A DNA stretch of 64,000 nucleotides from Rhynchospora pubera (lineage: Eukaryota; Streptophyta; Magnoliopsida; Poales; Cyperaceae): positions 39,505,685 through 39,569,684 of the forward strand of contig CM051461.1 of the NCBI GenBank assembly GCA_028095005.1, read 5' to 3'. Numbering within the stretch: position 1 is the stretch's first letter; the number at the start of each line of letters is the position of its first letter. This document shows positions 56,719 to 64,000 of the stretch, in pieces. A program made the translations under genes and the position numbers. Below the pieces are notes generated by a model. That model worked only from the letters and a program-made list of their open reading frames with translations, was not told where the DNA came from and did not search any database.

Positions 56719-56875
56719 AATAAATTCATAGTCGGATAATAAGAGAAAAACTCAGGTACTTTATCATCAGAATGTGTATTTGAACCTGCCAGCACCTTAG
56801 AGGCACTAGTGTCTCGAGGGGCATGGAATGCTTGTAAATTTGTGGAGTTAGTGCTTCTCTAGCGTCTTGAATAAA
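56719..56875 (+). terminator. Two AATAAA poly(A) signals in a duplicated 3' UTR
   Basis: AATAAA stands at 56719-56724 and again at 56870-56875. Each is preceded by a related sequence (TAGTGCTTTTCTAGC... and TAGTGCTTCTCTAGC...) and followed by CATAGTC or ATTAGTC. A diverged tandem duplication of about 150 bp therefore provides alternative 3' ends for BASS2. Confidence 0.65.
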
Positions 56876-56899
56876 TTATTAGTCATTTCATCATTTTAA

Positions 56900-58576
56900 T
56901 GTTTATATTTCTGGACCGGGTTTTGTATTAGAGAACAAATTTATTTGGCAAATAAAATAGATGTGCACATAAAAATTTGAAATAATGGATAGTTCGGCTT
57001 TATAAAATTATTTTGTTTTGTTTTGTTTGTTTTTTTGCAAAGAATCCAAAAACGATTCTAATTTAATCAACACGATATATGAAAGCATGATAAGCCGTTT
57101 TTTACTTAGAAAAATATAGAACCTCTTAAATTTAATGAATTAACGCTTTTTTACGAAAACAAACTGTTATAAGGATATTTTTATTATAGGTTTGTAAGTA
57201 CCAAAGTTATTAGTCGTCTTGTTTTAATCAGAAAAAACGAAAGTACGTACCTCGGTACCAGAAGATTACTTAATTATGGGCTCGATTCCCACACCTTGTA
57301 CATCAGTTGGATAAAAAATTGTTTTGGTGTTAGGCCCTACTATATGTTGCTGGTAAACAAACTAGGACCTCAATTTGGGTATCAGCCTAAAGAAATCAGA
57401 CTGGGCCTAAATTAAGGACACAGAAATATATAAAGATTATCGTCTTTATTCAATCTGCTTCTCATCAATCTCCCATTCTCATCTTCGTAATCGTTGTCAT
57501 TGTTAATAAAAAATGTTTGTTTCGAACATTTAAGAATGAGAAAAACATGCCTGGACATGTACATTAAGCGTTTAATTTGCTTCCATACTTCATTTCAGTT
57601 GGTATGTACATAAAACAAACTTGAATTTGTTGATTAAAAGTGCTTAAATTGGTGAGATACTTTCATCGATAGACGTGACAAATTTAAAGCCGCCGAACGG
57701 TAAAAACATTTATCGAACTTTTCTGCTTTTGTGCGAACAATAATGTTGGATTATTTTCCTTTAATTAAGAGTCCGGGTTAGGTGTAAGGATGGGCATACA
57801 ACCCGAACACCTGTCTGCAACTAATCTATAAGTTTCTTTCACTTAAATTTTTTTTTGAATTAAAACATATTGCTAAAACTGTCAGTAAATAATGTGTAAA
57901 TATTTACTCTTCTAATAGTAGCCGACTCGTTGTGAATGATGATCATCACATTACACAATCTTAATCCAAAATGATATGGGTGTTGATCCATTTAATTACT
58001 CAACCAATTAATGCCAATGATCGGAATAGAAATTTCCTTCTTTTTATTTATTGTATGTATATATATTTTTGTCTTTAGTGGTGTCGGTACAAAGGATCAA
58101 AACGTTCGTTTAGTTTTCCAGTGGAACAGTGGACGAGTCAATTCGGAACCATATGATGAGGTCATGATAGACCCATGCTTCATGACCTGACATCATGCGT
58201 GCTAGTTTCAACTTAGCTACAGAGACTCAGACTATTGCAACTTTGCAAGTCTTCTTCTTCTTAAATAAATCGCACCTATATACTTGCTCCAAAGGTTATT
58301 GCAAGACTACACCTTAACGTCTCAAAGATCAGGCAACAGCAATGGATGTGTGTTATTGTGTTTGGACTTTGGATCGTTTAAGGAAATTGATTACTGTCAT
58401 CTACAATTTTACCATACCTGCGCTAAATATAAAGTGAACATATACGCAAACAAAGTAAACATATAGACGATCTAAGTGAACACATACAAACAAATAAGTT
58501 CAATGGAAATAAGTTGAATATGCATGTAAACTTCTGAACAAATGATGACAACACTTATTTATTTGTAAGTATTCAC
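56900..58576. other. Intergenic, no gene seen
   Basis: AT-rich. Near 57281-57296 GGGCTCGATTCCCACA resembles a tRNA/SINE B box, but no A box or poly-A border is visible. 58430-58575 contains repeated AGTGAACATATA / AACAAATAAGT words, the complement of the GTTCACTTT arrays near the peptide genes. Confidence 0.4.
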
Positions 58577-58579
58577 TTA

Positions 58580-58800
58580 GGGTGTGTTTGGATGAGCCAA
58601 GAATAAGGAATAAGAATAAGAAATTTCGGTATGCGTGCTTATCCAAATTTCTTATTCTTATACCATGGTTTTGTTAGTATAGGAATAAGGGTCCAAATTC
58701 CTTATTCTTGTGTTGTTTGGGTTGCACAAGAATAAGAATAAACACGCATACCGAAATTTCTTATTCTTATTCCTTATTCAAGGCTTATCCAAACATACCT
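58580..58800. mobile_element. GGGTGTGTTTGGATG MITE, copy 2, TSD TTA
   Basis: 221 bp, ends GGGTGTGTTTGGATG / ATCCAAACATACCT, TTA at 58577-58579 and 58801-58803, as expected for PIF/Tourist MITEs. It shares the TATACCATGGTTTTG centre with 51287-51517. Confidence 0.9.
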
Positions 58801-58803
58801 TTA

Positions 58804-60340
58804 GATCGTCTATATGTTCACCTTATTTACTGTATATGTTCATTTTGTATTTAGCGATGGCTGGAATGGTATATTTGCCGATGACACTTATAATTCCTGT
58901 CGTTTAAGGCTTAAAAAACGTGTTCAGCTCGAATAATCCACTGAAAAATATTTTTTAATTAGTATGCTAAAAATGTAAAAAAAAAATTGTAATTCAAATA
59001 TCAAGGAATGTATAATTGTGCTATTTAATGTTAGTATTGAAAGTTTTAAAAGAAGCTTATTATCGAAAACATATTGGAATTTAAAAAGACCCTAATTATC
59101 AAACCATATTGCTAAGAATATAAAATAAAATAAATATGCATTTTATAGTTATAGGTCCTCTCAAGAAATGTCATACTGTCTAAGCATACCATATACCATC
59201 TAATTCTCACCCCATATTGAAAAAGTTTCATGACAAAGTTAGTGTACTTAAAATTAACAATTCACCTTTGCCTTCAGAAAATTGTTTACTTTTAACTTGT
59301 CAGATTCTTTTTTTTTTTTGAAAATTATGTCAGATTCTATGACCGGTTGCCCGGTTCTACTGCAGGAAGGTCCATTCACTGGATATGTGATGCGGATACG
59401 TGGATATGTGGACGACTGGACGTGGGTCGTTTTGACTGATGTGCTTCCACGCATTTTTGGGGTCTTTTTTTGTTGAGAACGAGAAACCGACTTCCGTTTA
59501 CCCCCTTCCCCTATTATGTTTTCCTTGACACCACCTCCCTTTTTTTAAATATTTTTTTTATTTCGAAAAATATTCAATATATGACTTTTTGAAGTACAAA
59601 TTCCAAATAATATTAATTTTTGATATTTATACACATACATAAGTATGTTTAGTAGACACCACGAACATGTTCGTGAACAACCATAATTCTAGCGAACCAA
59701 ACACTTCACGAACTAGACGAACAACGAACTTCTTGGCTTGTTCACGATTCCCCGATTTTCGCGAACTGGAGCGTTGTTAGCGTACAGGGTGTTCGTCCCT
59801 TGTTCGTCAATAAACCAAACACACTAATATTAACATTTCTATTTTCATAGAGGTCAAATGCCACAATTTCAAGCCGAACAATAATAAACAAATAAAAGGT
59901 ACAAAGTGAAGATAGTATTGAATAAAAAGGAAGACATTGCACCCTATTTATTTTAACAACAAGTTAAATTGTAATTGTTGATAAATATAGAATTAAGGTA
60001 AAGACTCCATGGTTTTTCTTGTTAAACTCATACATTGTTGAAATTAAATTTTGATCAACTCGTATTGTTAAAATAAATCCCGTTTGAAGTTCTGATTGTA
60101 ATACTTAAATAAATCATTTTAATTGATTCAGAAACCACATCAGAAAATAAATTTGTGATTCTTATAAAAGAAGTATAAATTTGTAATTGTGATACTGACC
60201 ATTAACATCTCCTTGGTTATCCGTCAACCATTATCCAAAAGTGTAGTTCGGTTCACATTAAACTCCATGAACCAAATCCATTAAAATTACCCAATAGCAG
60301 TGACATCATCGTGAGTCCACCATCACTCCATCAGTAACAG
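58804..60340. other. Intergenic with a CGAAC-word repeat and a 20-base retro-insert
   Basis: 59309-59328 is a T11-GAAAATTAT insert between perfect GTCAGATTCT repeats (59299-59308 and 59329-59338), like the extreme 3' end of a LINE. 59650-59830 is a block of TTCGTGAAC / CGAACTT words of repeat type. No gene seen. Confidence 0.5.
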
Positions 60341-60349
60341 AGCTTCCAT

Positions 60350-60415
60350 CACGTGACCTCACGCGGCCCAGACTCACAGTGCACACGCACCGCGTCGTTC
60401 CTGTCACGTGACAGG
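60350..60415. promoter_or_regulatory. Paired G-boxes, one inside a 16-bp palindrome
   Basis: CACGTG occurs at 60350-60355 and 60405-60410. The second lies in the perfect palindrome CCTGTCACGTGACAGG (60400-60415). The surrounding 100 bases are GC-rich compared with the flanks. G-boxes bind bZIP and bHLH factors. No adjacent gene start is visible, so the target is unknown. Confidence 0.5.
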
Positions 60416-61463
60416 ACTGATCCCGTTAAATCCAACGGAGGTGATTGAGCCGATGATGACGCCACTCCGTGTTCAACAATCTTCCCGTTTTGGGGAAGTC
60501 ATTTGATGTTTCCTTTGTTTATTTATTTATTGAGGTGCATTTTCTTTCCCAAGAGGCCAAGACCAAGAGAAACTGACACAATTTAATTTCTATTTACACT
60601 AAGCTAAGCTAACCTAGCACCTCTAACTCCCGCGTAATTCGCAAGAGATTTCATCTCGAGGCTTTAATGCGAGTAATTAATGGAAGCGAGATGGCCTAGC
60701 TAGTGTGCTAGTTATCTCTAGTCCAGATTTCATGCGTTTAGACTGTCAAGTCAGACTCAAGTCGCGTTTTCTTTTTTCTTTTACTTTGCGCGTGCTGCTC
60801 TAATGGTGGCATAATAGTCTCCTAACAGTTACTAGATTGGCAATTTAGGAGTCAGATTTTCTGTTGCGAGGTACATATGTACAACTGTGCAATGGTACAT
60901 TGCTAACTTCCTGGAGAATGCGCGCCTCACCCAATTAAATGATTTTGTAATTGTGTTAAAAAAAGTAGTTTTGTAATTCTTGTAAGATTGATGAGTCGAT
61001 AGGTCGGAAATACTCCAATTGTAATTTTAGTATTGCTGCACATAATTTCAGATTCTCTAAACCTAATATTTTCAAATTATTAGGTCCGAAATATTTTAAT
61101 TACAGTGTTTTTTTGAAAATATCATAATATATAGCAAAAAAGTTCGAAAAAAATGTAAATTTGATCTCCAAAAATTTTTCGATATGAGAAAATAATTTGA
61201 ACGGTTCAAATTGACCGTTTGATTTTTGGATTTCGAAAACGACTCTGATGTACGTGGGACGATCCGTACACCAAAAGTGTATTTTATCCATTTACTATAT
61301 ATATTTGTAAAATAAACATGAAGTATTAACTCTTCTAACCATATTCAATGCATGATTTATGTAAATGATAAATGGAAAAATAATTGATTACCGCTTTTAA
61401 ATACTAAGCTATTTGCTTCAGTTCATCTCTAATGCCTTCTTTTCCTTCTTTCTATATATATAT

Positions 61464-61852
61464 ATATGGGAGTTGCTAGTGTTAAACATATAGGACACGT
61501 ACATTTGTCCAACGCGATAAAATTTTAATTTTTAGGATTGGAATGGCCGATCCAAACCGCTCAAATTATTCTGTGTTATAAAATCTTCGTGGAGATCAAA
61601 TTTTATATTTTTTTCAAATTTTTTTTACTATTTTTTTTTGAATTATTCAATATGCTCAATCTAAAAAGTTCTGAACCCTTCAATTTTGAAAATTCGAAAA
61701 AAAAGTTAGAAAATATGAAAAAATATAAAATTTGATTATCAAAGATATTTTAATATAGAGATCATATTGAGCGATTTGGATCGACTGTTTGAAATTTTAA
61801 TGTGCTATGTTTGAATCGTGTTTGACGTCCTATATGTTTGATTCTAGCATTA

Positions 61853-61857
<5 letters not shown>
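61464..61857. mobile_element. Diverged fold-back element
   Basis: TTGCTAGTGTTAAACATATAGGAC at the left pairs with the region reading GTCCTATATGTTTGATTCTAGCA at the right. The inner arms (GATCAAATTTTATATTTTTT and its complement) also pair with mismatches. No ORF. It ends in the TA microsatellite. Confidence 0.7.

Positions 61858-61921
<64 letters not shown>
61856..61921. repeat. Compound (TA)20(GA)13 microsatellite
   Basis: TA repeat to about 61895 passes directly into GA repeat to about 61921, between two fold-back elements. Confidence 0.93.
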
Positions 61922-61926
<5 letters not shown>

Positions 61927-62323
61927 TTCAATCAAAGCGCTTTGACCGGAATCTCAGTTAAACCCCGTCGGTTCTCAATTTTGAAAGTTCAAACGACCGA
62001 TCCAAACCGTCAAATATGATCTCCATATTGAAATCTCCTTGCCGACCAAAATTTTCATTTTTTTGAATTTTTTAAGTATTTTTTTTCGGATTTTCAAAAA
62101 CAGCAATTTTTGTAGGGTTCAGAACAAATTAGATTAACGATTTTTGAAAATCTGAAAAAAAATACTTAAAAAATTCAAAAAATGAAAATTTTGGTCGGCA
62201 AGGAGATTTCAATATGGAGATCATATTTGACGGTTCGGATCGGTCGTTTGAACTTTCAAAATTGAGATCTGACGGGGTTTAACTGAGACTCCGATCAAAG
62301 CGCTTTGATTGAAGGCTTTCTCT
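61917..62323. mobile_element. 407-bp near-perfect fold-back (hairpin) element
   Basis: Arms of about 185 bp: GAGAAAGCCTTCAATCAAAG at the left and its complement ending at 62323. Few mismatches, and a loop of about 40 bases near 62100-62138. The flanks are TATA/GAGA repeats, so a TSD cannot be separated. A transcript would form a long stable hairpin suitable as a small-RNA precursor. Confidence 0.88.
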
Positions 62324-64000
62324 ATATATATATATTGAAAAGACGAAAATGGTTTTCGGGTCCCATCTCTTCATAGAAGTCCAAACAAGCCCATCTTATT
62401 ATTTTTATTTTTATTATCAATCGTTTTAATTATTATTAGAAATCTTAAAACTTGGTGCCTAGCTACCAACTACCACCGTACTTCTGTCATCACATAATTA
62501 TAAGACGATGATCTTTGTAGGCTAGCTTAGCTACATGACTACCTAGCAAATATAATTTATCCCATCTCACATTTCCCTATTATAATTGAATTTTAAATAA
62601 AATGACTAGATATGAGCCTACATCATTCGCCTATGATAAACTAGGTCTCCTCTGTTAGTGCAGACTAACGTAGATTAATTCATCAATTAATTCTTCATAT
62701 GAATCCTTCAAATCCTTCACCTTGGAATTTTCCCAAATAAAGTATCGCCTACGTGGATTAATTTATATAAGTTGGTAAGAGATATCTGGTGCTTACCTAT
62801 ATTTAACTCGAGGGATAAAGGATACAAAATTTGTTTAAATAATTGATTTTTTTTTTTCTGAAAATCGCACATCCGGCAGAACCCCTGAATATTTTCAGAA
62901 AACTTTGGTGGATGGGGGGTGGGGCCTACTTTGGCACAATTTCAATTTTCAATTATTATTAATATTTTTTTCATTTCTCTCTGACCTTGAATTTGTCGTG
63001 CCTAGAACGTAATCGAAATCTCATAGGTTTTGTCATTTAAAAATTCTTTACAATATTATGGTTGTAACAGTGACAACTATATTTGGTAGGATCTTGAAGA
63101 AAGTCAGGAGGCATGTGCAAAACTTGGCTGAGACAAAGAGCTGCTGGTATAGAGGATTCAATGTTTCCATGCATCTGTTCATGGAGTTGTGTTGTATAAC
63201 TGCCAATCCAGGTAAGTAGAGAAATATAGTTAGTTTAGAGAATTTTTAAAATTCTGGAAAGGTTTAGTTCTGTTGAGAGGTTGCGATGTGATTTTTAGGT
63301 TTTTGTAATCAATATGAGAAAATGCACATAATTTAATTTTAATGTTTTATAATTAATATGTTTCTTTAATGAAACGGCCGGCTTTGGTCCACCTTTTTTT
63401 TTTAAAAAAAAAGTGACAACTATATTTTTAGTATTGCTGCTCATAATTTCAGATCCTCTAAACCAAAAATTTCCAAATTATGCACTCTGTACATATACTG
63501 CACTTTACGTAAATTTAATTGACGCTTATTAAAATACATTCGATACTTAACGCAATTGAGTTTGGTAAGCAATCTTCAAATAAGCTCATTAATAATTCTA
63601 TTATTTTCTTAAATTTTGCTATAATTTTTTATTTAAACACCTAGATCAAATACGAAGTAAGGGCAAGATTTAGAGAATACTTGACATGTCATCGTACGTG
63701 TGGGGAAAAGAGCAAAATATTTACTATAAAGTCATTAGCAGAAGACTAAGTCAATTTTTTTTTTTCGTGTAGTTATATCATATCATACGCTTTGATTTTA
63801 CTATTTAGACTAAACTATTGATATGTTCTTCGTAATTCTGATGGGGACCATTTTCAAATTCCAGCCAACTTTAAAAATGGATAATACTTGAACAATTCAT
63901 TTCTCACGAGCCAGACATTCTTTTTTTAAAGATAATTCTAGCAGCATTTGGAGAAACAACAATAATGTACCGCGTACAAGAAACAAAGAATTGTGCCTTC
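62324..64000. other. Intergenic, with one exon-like segment
   Basis: 63089-63211 is open (starting RILKKVRRHV, containing ETKSCWYRGF and FMELCCITANPG) and ends before GTAAGT, like an internal or first exon of a gene I do not recognise; no joining exon was found. The remainder is AT-rich without a gene. Confidence 0.35.

Noticed and set aside
57240..57330. SINE suggested by GGGCTCGATTCCCACA
   Set aside because: Only a B-box-like string; no A box, tail or TSD.
1..64000. LTR retrotransposons, CRISPR arrays, Helitrons
   Set aside because: No pair of long direct LTRs, no gag-pol, no regularly spaced repeats, and no TC...CTRR hairpin ends that I could defend.

Overview
This is a plant (angiosperm) nuclear window. 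It is AT-rich and intron-rich, contains the 13-exon plastid pyruvate carrier gene BASS2, and most of its length is layered transposons: LINE and SINE insertions, hAT, CACTA, Mutator-like and Tourist-like MITEs, many with readable target-site duplications (TSDs). Nothing in it is bacterial or organellar. I cannot assign a species.

Layout. 0.4-10.9 kb: exon-like segments of a poorly coding spliced + transcript, holding a perfect 240-bp inverted repeat, a LINE with 17-bp TSD (4.45-6.2 kb) and an unrecognised intronless minus-strand gene (6.8-7.6 kb). A 282-bp hAT MITE sits in the last exon-like segment. 12.4-12.9 kb: a two-exon gene resembling CHLOROPLAST VESICULATION. 13.7-37.4 kb: three copies of a segmental duplication, each with a small secreted two-cysteine peptide gene (14.93, 23.40 and 33.32 kb). 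Comparing the copies dates and bounds the insertions they differ by: a 2.3-kb nested palindromic Mutator-like element, a Pack-MULE carrying a response-regulator fragment, and a 1.4-kb fold-back with nested MITEs. Between copies 2 and 3 lies an apparently intact PIF/Harbinger (HARBI1-like) DDE nuclease gene (29.6-32.5 kb).

38.4-41.7 kb: a non-autonomous CACTA element (TSD TAT) carrying a PP2C phosphatase exon. 42.7-49.2 kb: a second copy of the Harbinger locus in which both transposase exons are replaced by an intact, unrelated 342-codon intronless ORF, possibly nucleocapsid-like from a negative-strand RNA virus. The Harbinger 5' UTR exon and 3' end remain around it. Two Mutator-like elements (TSDs TTTTAAAAC and TATTGCAAA) are also inserted there. 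52.8-56.6 kb: BASS2. 56.9-64 kb: mostly intergenic, with MITEs, fold-backs, a G-box palindrome and one exon-like segment.

The most notable points are the ORF-swapped Harbinger locus, the triplicated secreted-peptide gene with WRKY-type promoter motifs, and several gene-capturing transposons whose boundaries can be proved from empty paralogous sites inside the same window. Family names rest on recognition of translated sequence and motifs; no database search was possible.
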